Assembly: GCA_964481445.1 (NCBI GenBank)
Contig: CAYZTQ010000001.1
Coordinates: 22,989 to 86,988 of the forward strand
Source of the DNA: UBA1038 sp964481445
GTDB taxonomy: Bacteria > Bacillota > Clostridia > Christensenellales > Aristaeellaceae
DNA length: 64,000 nucleotides
Reading direction: 5' to 3'
The position numbers were made by a program, and so were the translations under genes. The notes under the pieces were generated by a model. That model had not been told where the DNA came from, ran no database searches, and saw only the letters and a program-made list of their open reading frames with translations. Position 1 is the stretch's first letter; each line of letters begins with the position of its first letter. Below are positions 1-8,179 of the stretch, in pieces.

Positions 1-912
1 CCTGCCATCCTGTGCCTGCTGCTGCTTGCCGTTTATCTGAACCATCAGGTTCAGCTGAAACGGGAGGAGAAGCTGCGCTTGCCTTTGGGACAGCTGGTTG
101 AGGTGGATGGGCGCAGGATGAGCGTCTATTCGGAAGGATCGGGAGACGTTACACTGGTGTTTCTGTCGGGCGGGGGCACCTGCTCGCCGATCTTGGACTT
201 CAGGTCTTTATTCACTTTGCTGACAGAGGAATACCGCATTGCCGTTGTTGAAAAATTCGGCTACGGGTTCAGCGAGGTGGTGGATAAGGAGAGGGATATC
301 GATTCGGTGCTCGCGGATACGCGCGCGGCGCTGCATGCAGCCGGTATCCGGCCGCCCTACATATTGTGCCCGCACTCCATGTCCGGGCTGGAGGCGCTGT
401 ACTGGGCGCAGCAGTACCCCGGGGAAGTGCGGGCGATTGTGGGGCTTGATATGGCAGTGCCCGCCTATTACGAGCAAATGAAGATCAGCCTGCCCTTCCT
501 CAGGGCAGTGAGCCTGGCGGCGAAAATCGGTCTGACGCGCCTTATTCCCGGCGGTGCGGATGGCGAAGCTGTCCGGCACGGCACCCTGTCTGCCAGTGAA
601 AAGGAGATATACAGAGCCGTTTTTCACAGCCGAACCGCGACCGTCTCCATGATCAACGAGGTAAAAGCAGTCAGAGAGAACGCGCGAAAGGTTGGGGCAG
701 GGGCCGTTCCGCAGGTGCCCATGCTGCTGTTTGTGTCCAACGGCTCAGGAGGAACCGGCTTTGAGGAAGACGCGTGGCGAAAAATACCGGCGGACTACAT
801 CAAAAACGCGCGGGACGCGGAACTGATTCCGCTCAATTGCCCACACTATGTGCATGATTACGAATATAAAATTATCAGTGAGCGGATCAAAGCCTTTCTT
901 TCCCGCCCATGA
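1..912 (+). CDS. Membrane-anchored alpha/beta hydrolase, 5'-truncated by the window edge
   Basis: The reading frame is open from base 1, so the gene starts upstream; 303 residues are visible. They begin with a leucine-rich hydrophobic stretch (AILCLLLLAVYL) followed by KREEK, which looks like an N-terminal membrane anchor. An alpha/beta-hydrolase fold follows: an oxyanion-type loop (FLSGGGT), a nucleophile elbow read as PHSMSG (Ser about residue 126) and a late histidine in CPHYVHDY. The elbow departs from the usual GHSMGG at two glycines. An internal TTG at 79 could be mistaken for the start, but the frame before it is coding and hydrophobic. Substrate unknown; the fold is likely, the exact enzyme is not recognisable. 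Confidence 0.8.
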   Translation, partial: PAILCLLLLAVYLNHQVQLKREEKLRLPLGQLVEVDGRRMSVYSEGSGDVTLVFLSGGGTCSPILDFRSLFTLLTEEYRIAVVEKFGYGFSEVVDKERDIDSVLADTRAALHAAGIRPPYILCPHSMSGLEALYWAQQYPGEVRAIVGLDMAVPAYYEQMKISLPFLRAVSLAAKIGLTRLIPGGADGEAVRHGTLSASEKEIYRAVFHSRTATVSMINEVKAVRENARKVGAGAVPQVPMLLFVSNGSGGTGFEEDAWRKIPADYIKNARDAELIPLNCPHYVHDYEYKIISERIKAFLSRP

Positions 913-954
913 CAGATGTTCCGCTGCCGATAAGAGGACTTGTTTTCCAAAGAC

Positions 955-984
955 AATGCCCGTGTTCATGTGAGCACGGGCATT
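955..984. terminator. Hairpin between convergent genes
   Basis: A perfect 10-bp inverted repeat (AATGCCCGTG / CACGGGCATT) with a 10-nt loop lies between the end of the hydrolase and the end of mfd. There is no good T-run on the plus strand; on the minus strand the tail is GTCTTTGG. It probably serves as a shared, weak terminator for both genes. Confidence 0.5.
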
Positions 985-987
985 GCC

Positions 988-3900
988 CTATACCGCCGGG
1001 CTTTCCGCTTTCGCCTTCTCTTCTTCCAGGGCCTTCAGCCGGTCGATGTTCTCCATCAGCTTTTTCATCAGCTTCAGGCCCTCGCGCAGGGCAGTTTCAT
1101 CATTTGCATTCTTGAGCAGCATCAGCAGCGCGGGTCGTTTGCCGCTCTGCAGCGTCAGCTGGCTGCCGGTCATCAGCATGCCCTTGTAAATCAGCTCCGG
1201 GTCTTCCGAATAGTCCTGGCTCAGGCGCAGCCTGAGCGCGCCCTGAGAAAAGGTGACAAGGTCTGCGCCCAGCCTTCCCGCCAGCGCGCGCAGATGGGCC
1301 ACGTCCATCAGGTTGAGCACAGGCTGTTCGGGCTCGCCGAAGCGGTCGATCAGCTCGTCCACAAGGTCGCTCTTATCCTGATCGCCCGTGATGAGCGAGA
1401 TGCGCTTGTAAATCTCCATGCGCTGGGCTTCGCCGGGCACATACTCCTCAGGCAGGTAGGCGTTGATGTGCAGCTCCACCCTTGTATCCAGCTCGCTTTC
1501 GCGCCTGCCGCTGAAATCGCCCTTGGCTTCGCGCACGGCCTCTTCGATCATCTTGCAGTACAGGTCGTAGCCTACGGCGCTGACCTGACCCGACTGCTCC
1601 GGCCCCAGCATGTTGCCCGCGCCGCGGATGCTCAGGTCGCGCAGCGCGATGCGGAAGCCGCTGCCGAACTCGGTAAATTCCTTAATGGCGGCAAGGCGTT
1701 TTTCGGCCGTTTCGCTCAGCAGTCTGTCAGGCCGCACCGTAAAATAGGCGTAGGCCGAGCGGGTGCTTCTGCCTACGCGCCCGCGCAGCTGGTACAGCTG
1801 CGACAGGCCGAAATGGTCGGCATCGTGGATGATGATGGTGTTGGCGCGCGGGATGTCGATGCCGTTTTCGATGATGGTCGTGCACAGCAGCACGTCATAG
1901 CTGCCGCTTACAAAGTCCATCATCACGTCTTCCAGCGCGTTTTCCTTCATCTGGCCGTGGGCGACCGCTATCTTGACCTCGGGCACCAGGCGGCGCAGCG
2001 AGGCGGCGAAGCGCTCGATATCGGCAACGCGGTTGTACAGGTAATAGACCTGCCCCTCGCGGTTCTTTTCGCGCATGATGGCGTCGCGCACCAGCGTTTC
2101 CGAATAATCCACCACATAGGTCTGCACGGGGTAGCGCTCTTCCGGCGGGCTTTCCAGCAGGCTCAGGTCGCGCACGCCCACCATACTCATGTGCAGCGTG
2201 CGGGGGATGGGGGTGGCGGACAGGGTCAGCACGTCGACCTTGCGCTTGTAGTTTTTGATGCCTTCCTTGTGGGCGACGCCGAAGCGCTGCTCCTCATCCA
2301 CGATGAGCAGGCCAAGGTTTTTGATGTTCACATCCCTGCTGAGCAGCCGGTGCGTGCCGATCAGGATATCCAGCTCGCCCCGCGCGGCCCGGGTCAGCAC
2401 CTCCTTATTGGCCTTAGGGCTGCGGAAACGGCTGACATAATCCACCGTCACGGGGAAGCCCTCAAAGCGCTTTTTGATGGTCTGCCAGTGCTGCTGCACC
2501 AAGATGGTGGTGGGGGCCAGCAGGGCCACCTGCTTGGAGTTCATCACCGCGCGGAAGGCGGCGCGCACCGCCACCTCGGTCTTGCCGTAGCCCACGTCGC
2601 CGCAAAGAAGCCTGTCCATATTGGCGGGGCGGGCCATGTCGTCCAGTATCTCCTGCACGGCGCGCTGCTGATCCGGGGTCAGCTCATACTCAAAGCGCTC
2701 GCCGAACTCGTTTTCAAAGGCCGCGTGCTCCTCAAAGGCGAAGCCGGGCACGGACTGACGCTCGGCATACAGCTTGACCAGGTCGAAGGCAAGCTTCTGC
2801 AGGCCGCTTTTCACCTTTTTGCGCTGCTTGTCCCATTCGCCGCTGCCCAGGTCGTTGAGCCTGGGCGCGTTTTCCTCGGCGCCGATGTATTTCTGCACCC
2901 GCTCAAACTGATCGAGCGGCACGTACAACTTGTCGTTGCCGCGGTAGTTGATAAGCAGGTAATCGCGCCACGCGCCCTCGCTCTGCAGGCGCACGGTGCC
3001 CTGATAGATGCCGATGCCGTGGTGCTCGTGCACCACATAGTCGCCAACGGACAGGTCGGTAAAGGCCTCGATCTTCTGCCCGGAGCCGGTTCGGGCCTTC
3101 GCCTTCTTCTGCCCGCTGCCCAGCACATCCGTATCGGTCAGCAGGACAAGGCGGCCCTCCTCCATGATGAAGCCGCGCGAATAGGGCAGCACGTACAGCG
3201 CCGCCTCGCCGGGCCTGAAAACGGGCGCGCTTTCCTTTGAAATTTCAAGCGCGCAGCCAAACTCGCGCAGGGCGCGCTGCATGCGCTCGGCCCGCGCCTC
3301 GCCGCTGCACAGCACCGCTGCGGCATAGCCGTCCGCCATCCATTGCCTGACAGCGAGCGCCAGCTCGGAGAAACGCCCCTGAAAACGGCTGAGCCCTTGC
3401 CCCCGCATCGAAAGCGTGAGGGCGGGCTCCAGCCCCGCCATGCCGCGCAGCAGCTCCTGCATGGTGACGAGGGGCTGCTGTTTCAGACGCTCCCGCACTT
3501 CTTCCGGGTCATACAGCAGGTTCTGCTGGGCGCTCAGGGCCTCGCCCCGCTCGAGGGCCAGGTTCAGATCCTGCGCAAAGCCGCTCTTTCGCTCCTCAAG
3601 GCGGCTGAGGGAGCGGTCGGGCGTATCCACGACAATCAGGGGGTCGTCCATAAGGTCGCAGAGCTGGCGTGTTGCGGGGTAGAGGATGTTGGCCATCAGG
3701 TGCATGCTTGGGAAGCTGCCGCCCTCCAGCAGCCTTTCGATATCGCGCTCAAGCGCTGCCGCGGCGGGCAGGGCGGAAGCATCCTCCGCCTGTGGGGTGT
3801 ACAGCTGCCGCAGCTTCAGGGAGCCGCTTTCTTCCTTCAGCGCGGCGCGCAGGCGCTCCGCCGCTTCCCCGCGGTATTTTTTCGGCACAAAGTATTCAAG

Positions 3901-4572
3901 CGCGGGGCCGAAGACGGCCTGCTCCAGCCTGCCCGAGCTGCGCTGGGTCAGGATGTCGAAAGGGCGGATGGAATCGATCACCGTGTCGAAAAACTCGATG
4001 CGCACGGGCTGGTCGCTCTGCGGAGCAAAAACGTTCAGGATATCGCCGATCAGGGCGCACTGGCCCTTGCCTTCCACCATCGGCACCCGCTCGTAGCCCA
4101 TGTCGGTCAGCCGGGCGATGAGATCAAGCGGCTCTGTCTCGTCGCCTTCGCGGATGTGTATCTCATCCCCCTGCGCGTAGCTTTCCGGCATCAGGCGCGT
4201 CAGCAGCGCCTCCGCGGGCGCCGCCAGCAGGCGCAGCTCGCCGCTTTTCAGCCGGCCCAGCACGGTCAGCCTCTGCCAATCCGCTTCCCGGCCCGACACG
4301 CCGCGCACAAACTGCAGATCCGGCGCCTGCAGCGAGGCGGCCGCGCCCTCCAGAAACTTCGCCGCGTCCTGCGCCGCGCGGGCGGCCAGCGCTTCGGAGG
4401 AAGCTACGTACAAAACCTGTCTGCCCGTCTGCCGCGCGAGCGCCGCAGCCAAAAAGGCCCGCTGCGACTCGGTCACTTCATAGAGGGCAGCGGTCTTTCT
4501 TGCTTCGCAGGCGGCCAGCACCTGCCGCCAGCTTTCATTTTTCCTTAACAGATCAAAGGCCGTTTGCTGCAT
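988..4572 (-). CDS. mfd: Transcription-repair coupling factor Mfd
   Basis: 1194 residues, normal for Mfd. This SF2 translocase removes stalled RNA polymerase from DNA lesions and recruits UvrA. Visible in order: the UvrB-like N-terminal region (about 1-350); the RNA-polymerase-interacting domain with GDYVVHEHHGIGIYQG (about 505-520); Walker A GDVGYGKT (about 657); the DEEQ box in LIVDEEQRFG (about 755); motif III LSATPIPRTLHMS; motif VI GRVGRS (about 927); and the C-terminal TRCF domain. It starts inside the end of pth (20-nt overlap), so the two are translationally coupled. The pth-mfd order is common in Firmicutes. Confidence 0.97.
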   Translation of the reverse strand: MQQTAFDLLRKNESWRQVLAACEARKTAALYEVTESQRAFLAAALARQTGRQVLYVASSEALAARAAQDAAKFLEGAAASLQAPDLQFVRGVSGREADWQRLTVLGRLKSGELRLLAAPAEALLTRLMPESYAQGDEIHIREGDETEPLDLIARLTDMGYERVPMVEGKGQCALIGDILNVFAPQSDQPVRIEFFDTVIDSIRPFDILTQRSSGRLEQAVFGPALEYFVPKKYRGEAAERLRAALKEESGSLKLRQLYTPQAEDASALPAAAALERDIERLLEGGSFPSMHLMANILYPATRQLCDLMDDPLIVVDTPDRSLSRLEERKSGFAQDLNLALERGEALSAQQNLLYDPEEVRERLKQQPLVTMQELLRGMAGLEPALTLSMRGQGLSRFQGRFSELALAVRQWMADGYAAAVLCSGEARAERMQRALREFGCALEISKESAPVFRPGEAALYVLPYSRGFIMEEGRLVLLTDTDVLGSGQKKAKARTGSGQKIEAFTDLSVGDYVVHEHHGIGIYQGTVRLQSEGAWRDYLLINYRGNDKLYVPLDQFERVQKYIGAEENAPRLNDLGSGEWDKQRKKVKSGLQKLAFDLVKLYAERQSVPGFAFEEHAAFENEFGERFEYELTPDQQRAVQEILDDMARPANMDRLLCGDVGYGKTEVAVRAAFRAVMNSKQVALLAPTTILVQQHWQTIKKRFEGFPVTVDYVSRFRSPKANKEVLTRAARGELDILIGTHRLLSRDVNIKNLGLLIVDEEQRFGVAHKEGIKNYKRKVDVLTLSATPIPRTLHMSMVGVRDLSLLESPPEERYPVQTYVVDYSETLVRDAIMREKNREGQVYYLYNRVADIERFAASLRRLVPEVKIAVAHGQMKENALEDVMMDFVSGSYDVLLCTTIIENGIDIPRANTIIIHDADHFGLSQLYQLRGRVGRSTRSAYAYFTVRPDRLLSETAEKRLAAIKEFTEFGSGFRIALRDLSIRGAGNMLGPEQSGQVSAVGYDLYCKMIEEAVREAKGDFSGRRESELDTRVELHINAYLPEEYVPGEAQRMEIYKRISLITGDQDKSDLVDELIDRFGEPEQPVLNLMDVAHLRALAGRLGADLVTFSQGALRLRLSQDYSEDPELIYKGMLMTGSQLTLQSGKRPALLMLLKNANDETALREGLKLMKKLMENIDRLKALEEEKAKAESPAV

Positions 4573-5134
4573 GTTCTCTCTTGTTATAACGGTTCATGGC
4601 AAGGTCGATGCCGCTTTTCACAAAGCAGTCCGCCGCGTCCGCGGCAAGGGCAAAGGCCTCGTCCATCACTTGCTGCTGATCGCCGAAGCCGGACAGCACC
4701 CAATCCTTCAGATCCCACTGAGGGGGCGGCGCCCCCACGCCGATGCGGATACGGGGAAAGCGGTCGCTGCCCGTGACGGCAAGGATGTTGCGCCAGCCGT
4801 TGTGCGTGCCGGCTCCCCCATGCGGGCGGATGCGCACCGTACCGGGCTTCAGATCGATGTCGTCTGAGAGGATCAGCGCCTGCTCCGGCTCGATCTTGTA
4901 CCAGCGCAGCACCTCGGCTACGCTTTCGCCGCTCAGGTTCATATAGGTCTGCGGCTTGATGAGGGCCACGCGGGTCCCGTTGACGAGCCCCTCGCCGATG
5001 AGCGCCCGGCAGCGTGTTCTGTTGACGGCGATGCCGTATTTCCGGGCTAAAATATCAAGAACCTTCCAGCCCACGTTGTGGCGGGAGTTTTCGTAGGCCG
5101 CGCCCGGGTTGCCCAGGCCGATGATTGCGAGCAT
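4553..5134 (-). CDS. pth: Peptidyl-tRNA hydrolase
   Basis: 193 residues. Pth cleaves the ester bond of peptidyl-tRNAs dropped by ribosomes. The family signatures are clear: IGLGNPGAAYENSRHNVGW at the N-terminus with the catalytic histidine (about residue 20), KPQTYMNLSGESV, then LILSDDIDL and a GGAGTHNG loop in place of the usual GGSAGHNG. It lies between purR (14 nt upstream) and mfd (overlapping), so the three genes probably form one minus-strand operon. Confidence 0.96.
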   Translation of the reverse strand: MLAIIGLGNPGAAYENSRHNVGWKVLDILARKYGIAVNRTRCRALIGEGLVNGTRVALIKPQTYMNLSGESVAEVLRWYKIEPEQALILSDDIDLKPGTVRIRPHGGAGTHNGWRNILAVTGSDRFPRIRIGVGAPPPQWDLKDWVLSGFGDQQQVMDEAFALAADAADCFVKSGIDLAMNRYNKREHAANGL

Positions 5135-5149
5135 GCTGTCTCCTTCAGG

Positions 5150-5965
5150 TCAGGATAAAATCCAGTCTGCCATGGTGATGGAAAGCGGCTTCTCTTCGCT
5201 GCCGCCCGAAAACAGCAGCAGGGATTTTTCCTTCTCAATGGGCCGGCGCGGCGGCGTATCCTGCGAGAGGACGAAGCTGAGGCCGATCACCTCGACGCTG
5301 AACTCGTCCATCAGCGAAATCAGCCCCCTGGCCGTGCCGCCGCCGCGGATCAGGTCGTCCACAATCAGCGCGCGCTGGCCGGTTTTGACAGCGCGGCGGG
5401 AGAGCGACATGGTCTCAATCCGGCCGCTGCCGCTGGGGTAGTTGATGTTGACGGCGCTGCCCTCATACACCTTGCTCTGACGTCTTGCGATGACGAGAGG
5501 CACATTCATGTAGTCCGCCGTCATCATGGCGACGGGGATGCCCTTGGTTTCCATGGTGAGGATGAAGTCCGGCTTCTCCTCATACCAGGCGCAGGCGATG
5601 ATCTGGCTGAGCCCGCGCACGGTGGCCGGGTCGCTCAGCACATCCGACAGGTAGAGGTAGCCGCCGGGCAGAAGCCGCTCCGGCGCCATCAGCTCCTTGA
5701 TCAGGCCGGATAAAAATCGCCTTGCGCTCTCCTGCTGCGCGCAGGGGCGGAAGCGCACGCCGCCGGCCGCGCCCGCGACTGTCTGCAGCTGACCGAGGCC
5801 GTTGTGCCGCAGCGAGGCGTCGATGATGGCCATGTCCTCGCTGAGCGTGGATTTGGCCGATCCGAAGCGTTCGCTGAAGGCGGAGAAGGAAATGACCTCG
5901 TTGGGTCTTGAGCCCAGTATTCTGGTCAGGGCAGCGATGCGCTCGGTACGCTTGATCTTATCCAT
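5150..5965 (-). CDS. purR: Purine operon repressor PurR (Bacillus type)
   Basis: The start chosen is the ATG at 5965, preceded by a good ribosome-binding site (GGGAGG), giving 271 residues. The frame stays open further upstream, but that part is low-complexity and not PurR. The N-terminus (MDKIKRTERIAALTRIL) begins the winged-helix DNA-binding domain; residues about 75-271 are a phosphoribosyltransferase-type domain with the PRPP loop ALIVDDLIRGGGTARG. Family knowledge: PurR represses purine genes and is released by PRPP. A CGAACGTTCG palindrome in its own upstream region suggests autoregulation. Downstream genes are pth and mfd. Confidence 0.94.
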   Translation of the reverse strand: MDKIKRTERIAALTRILGSRPNEVISFSAFSERFGSAKSTLSEDMAIIDASLRHNGLGQLQTVAGAAGGVRFRPCAQQESARRFLSGLIKELMAPERLLPGGYLYLSDVLSDPATVRGLSQIIACAWYEEKPDFILTMETKGIPVAMMTADYMNVPLVIARRQSKVYEGSAVNINYPSGSGRIETMSLSRRAVKTGQRALIVDDLIRGGGTARGLISLMDEFSVEVIGLSFVLSQDTPPRRPIEKEKSLLLFSGGSEEKPLSITMADWILS

Positions 5966-5996
5966 GAATGCTTCCTCCCTTGCAATTCGGCACGGC

Positions 5997-6057
5997 ATTA
6001 TAGCATAGAATATCGAATGATGCCATTCATTATATAAACGAACGTTCGGCTTTGAAA
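5997..6057 (-). promoter_or_regulatory. purR promoter region with PurBox-like palindrome
   Basis: On the minus strand, an extended -10 (TGC before TATAAT, plus-strand 5997-6002) lies about 30 nt before the purR start. A second possible -10 (TATAAT, 6029-6034) lies further upstream. The perfect palindrome CGAACGTTCG (6039-6048), flanked by AT-rich bases, contains the CGAAC core of the Bacillus PurBox in both orientations. This fits binding by PurR itself; the assignment is inference from the core match. Confidence 0.55.
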
Positions 6058-6077
6058 CATCCATTTCATCTTTCTGC

Positions 6078-6106
6078 TTGAGATTCATGCCGACTGTGTA
6101 TATGAT
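6078..6106 (+). promoter_or_regulatory. Promoter of the NUDIX gene
   Basis: TTGAGA (6078-6083), a 17-bp spacer and TATGAT (6101-6106) form a near-consensus sigma-A promoter 25 nt before the start codon. It diverges from the purR promoter. Confidence 0.7.
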
Positions 6107-6130
6107 GGGGCGTGAAAGCGAGGGATGGAC

Positions 6131-6514
6131 ATGGTGGAAGTGGTGGCCGCGCTGATACGCAATGGTGAGAGCATTCTGATCTGCAAGCGCCCGGCCGATA
6201 AGGCGCGCGCCCTGCTGTGGGAGTTTCCGGGCGGTAAAATCGAACAGGGAGAAAGCCCCGAGGAGGCCCTGCGCCGCGAGTGCATGGAAGAGCTGGATGT
6301 GCGCCTTCGGGTCGGCGGGCTTTACATGCAGGTGACGCACGAATACCCCGACATTACCATCCGCCTGTCGCTGTACGAGGCGGTCATCCAGAGCGGCCGG
6401 CTGCGTCAAAAAGAGCACGCCGCGCTCGAATGGATCAGGCCCGGCGAGATAGACCGCTACGAGTTTTGCCCGGCGGACGCGGACATCGTGAAGAAAATCC
6501 GCGCGGAGAGCTGA
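6131..6514 (+). CDS. NUDIX hydrolase, MutT / 8-oxo-dGTP diphosphatase-like
   Basis: 127 residues from the ATG at 6131. An in-frame ATG at 6125 directly abuts the GAGGG ribosome-binding site, so the second ATG, 6 nt away, is the better start. The Nudix box is complete: GGKIEQGESPEEALRREC followed by MEELDV, matching GX5EX7REUXEEXGU except for the final glycine position. The opening VVAALIRNGESILICKRP resembles MutT proteins that sanitise oxidised dGTP; the exact substrate is inferred. It is a single gene with its own promoter, ended by a strong hairpin. Confidence 0.88.
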   Translation: MVEVVAALIRNGESILICKRPADKARALLWEFPGGKIEQGESPEEALRRECMEELDVRLRVGGLYMQVTHEYPDITIRLSLYEAVIQSGRLRQKEHAALEWIRPGEIDRYEFCPADADIVKKIRAES

Positions 6515-6530
6515 ATCAATCACATAAAAC

Positions 6531-6565
6531 GGGGGAGGCGATAAGGCCTCCCCCACAGAATTTTT
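6531..6565. terminator. Bidirectional terminator between mutT-like gene and htrA
   Basis: Perfect 9-bp stem GGGGGAGGC / GCCTCCCCC with a 6-nt loop. The plus strand continues to a T5 run (6561-6565); the minus strand has GTTTTATG. It serves both converging genes. Confidence 0.8.
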
Positions 6566-6572
6566 CAGGCTA

Positions 6573-7862
6573 TTACAGGCTGTCGCTCAGGTTCTTCAGC
6601 TCTGCCGTGGTGGTCTGGTAGTCGCCTTCCTGCACCGAGCGGACATCGCCGCTTCCGCTGACGACATCGGCAAGGCCGGGGGCACGGAAGTACTTCAGCT
6701 CGACGCTGTCGCCGGCCTTCAGCTCGCTGAGGGCGCTGATGAGCGCGTCATGGCTGGAAACAACGGTGCCGTTGACTTCCACGATGATATCGCCTGCCTT
6801 CAGACCGGCCTTTTCGGCGGGAGAATCCTTCTCCACCTCGCTGATATAGGCGCCCTGCGGAAGACCGCCGGGAACGGCCGCGTTGAAGCTGTCATTCAGC
6901 GTGCCGACCATGATGCCCAGGCGCGGACGGTTCGGGTCATCGGGCTGGGCGTTGTCCTTCACCTTCGCGTTTTTCACGGTGTCGGCGTTGTACTCTTCAA
7001 GCGCTTGACGGATGATGGGCTTGGCCGTGTTGATGGGCACGCACATGCCGATGTTGTCAACGCTGGGGCCGTTTGAGAACATGTTGGGGCTGCTGTCATA
7101 CTTGAGGGTCGGGATACCCTGCAGCTCGCCCAGCGTGTTGAACATGCCGCCGCCGGAGTTGCCGCTGGAAATAGCGGAGTCCACCTGGATCATGCTGTTG
7201 GTCACGGTCGTCCTGCGGCCGTAGCGGTCGTTGCCGCTGCCCTGGATGGAACGGTTGTAGGCGGAGACAACGCCCACGGTGACGCTGCGGTCAAATTCCT
7301 GCCCCAGCGGGTTGCCGATGACGATGGCCCACTCGCCTACCTGAATGCTGTCGCTGTCGCCCAGCTTGACGGGCTTCAGACCGATGCCGGGGACCAGCAG
7401 CACCGCGACGTCCAGCGTTTCATCGGTGGCCACCAGCGTGGCCTCGGCTTCCTTGGTGCCGTAGGTGACGGTGATGCGGCTGGCGCCCTTGATCACATGG
7501 TTGTTGGTCAGAATGTGGCCGTACTCGCTGATGACGACGCCCGAGCCGGTGCCGGCCAGCTGCTCGCGCTGGTAGGCGGGCTCATTGAAATTGTAAAAGC
7601 CGCCGAAACCGCCGAAGCCGTTGCCGCGCGAAGTGACCATCTGGTAGTTGTTGACGCCGACCACGCTCTCGCGCACATCGTTGGCCACCTGAAGGAAGGG
7701 GCTGGTGATCTTGTCGGTGTCCGTCTTGGTTTCCACCACCGCGTCAATCTGCTCGCGGGTCAGGGTGCCGCTTGCAGCCGACGAAGTGAAGGCCAGCGAT
7801 ACCGCCAGCGCGAAGACCAGCAGCGCGGACAGGATACCCATCTTTTTCTTCTGATTCAACAT
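6573..7862 (-). CDS. htrA: HtrA/DegP-family serine protease with one PDZ domain
   Basis: 429 residues. The N-terminus has a hydrophobic segment (about 8-30) that anchors or exports the protein. The trypsin-like domain carries the triad H122 (TNNHVIKGA), D151 (DETLDVAVL) and S236 (SGNSGGGMF). One C-terminal PDZ domain follows, around SPAEKAGLKAGDIIVEVNG. A Gly/Phe-rich loop (GNGFGGFGGFY, about 80-90) precedes the catalytic histidine. Family role: degradation of misfolded proteins outside the membrane. It has its own upstream region, and a GGGAG ribosome-binding site precedes the ATG. Confidence 0.95.
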   Translation of the reverse strand: MLNQKKKMGILSALLVFALAVSLAFTSSAASGTLTREQIDAVVETKTDTDKITSPFLQVANDVRESVVGVNNYQMVTSRGNGFGGFGGFYNFNEPAYQREQLAGTGSGVVISEYGHILTNNHVIKGASRITVTYGTKEAEATLVATDETLDVAVLLVPGIGLKPVKLGDSDSIQVGEWAIVIGNPLGQEFDRSVTVGVVSAYNRSIQGSGNDRYGRRTTVTNSMIQVDSAISSGNSGGGMFNTLGELQGIPTLKYDSSPNMFSNGPSVDNIGMCVPINTAKPIIRQALEEYNADTVKNAKVKDNAQPDDPNRPRLGIMVGTLNDSFNAAVPGGLPQGAYISEVEKDSPAEKAGLKAGDIIVEVNGTVVSSHDALISALSELKAGDSVELKYFRAPGLADVVSGSGDVRSVQEGDYQTTTAELKNLSDSL

Positions 7863-8179
7863 GTAAATTCACTCCCTGTTGTTTCGTGTTGGGGCACTTT
7901 CCGTGCCTGTTCATAGTGTACCCACCGATTTTGACATGTGCATGAACAATATGTGAATACTGGCGGAAAAGTCCGCCCGCCTGTCTATCCCGCGCGCCGG
8001 ACGGGGATGATGAGGGGGCGGGCGCTTCGCACGCTGTCCGGATACATTCACGCGCCGCCCCGCGGACAGGCGGAAAAGCCTTTCAAACGCTTGCATAATA
8101 TTCGCCTGCAGTGGTATTATGTAATGTAACGTTCTATGCCCTGCACGGAACGCATCGCCCAACAACTGAGGAGGTTTCC
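7863..8179. promoter_or_regulatory. Divergent intergenic region between htrA and tig
   Basis: About 317 bp without a gene. The tig side holds a clear promoter (8091-8120). On the htrA side, reading the minus strand, TACACT-like -10 sequences occur near 7917. Two TTCA-initiated near-repeats 11 bp apart (plus-strand TGAA at 7943 and 7954) could be a response-regulator site. The middle (7970-8080) is GC-rich and shows nothing recognisable. Confidence 0.4.
8091..8120 (+). promoter_or_regulatory. tig promoter
   Basis: TTGCAT, an 18-bp spacer and TATTAT lie about 60 nt before the start codon of tig. The same TTGCAT -35 is used before rpsJ. Confidence 0.65.

Noticed and set aside
940..3240. Long plus-strand frame opposite mfd
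   Set aside because: Antisense shadow of a certain mfd gene in GC-rich DNA; the translation is His/Gln/Ala-rich without domain motifs and has no ribosome-binding site.
3343..4548. 401-residue plus-strand frame opposite the 5' half of mfd
   Set aside because: Shadow of mfd codon bias; low-complexity translation.
5966..6556. N-terminal extension of PurR through its own promoter and across the NUDIX gene
   Set aside because: In-frame but lies opposite a real gene; the strong ribosome-binding site and the conserved PurR start are at 5965.
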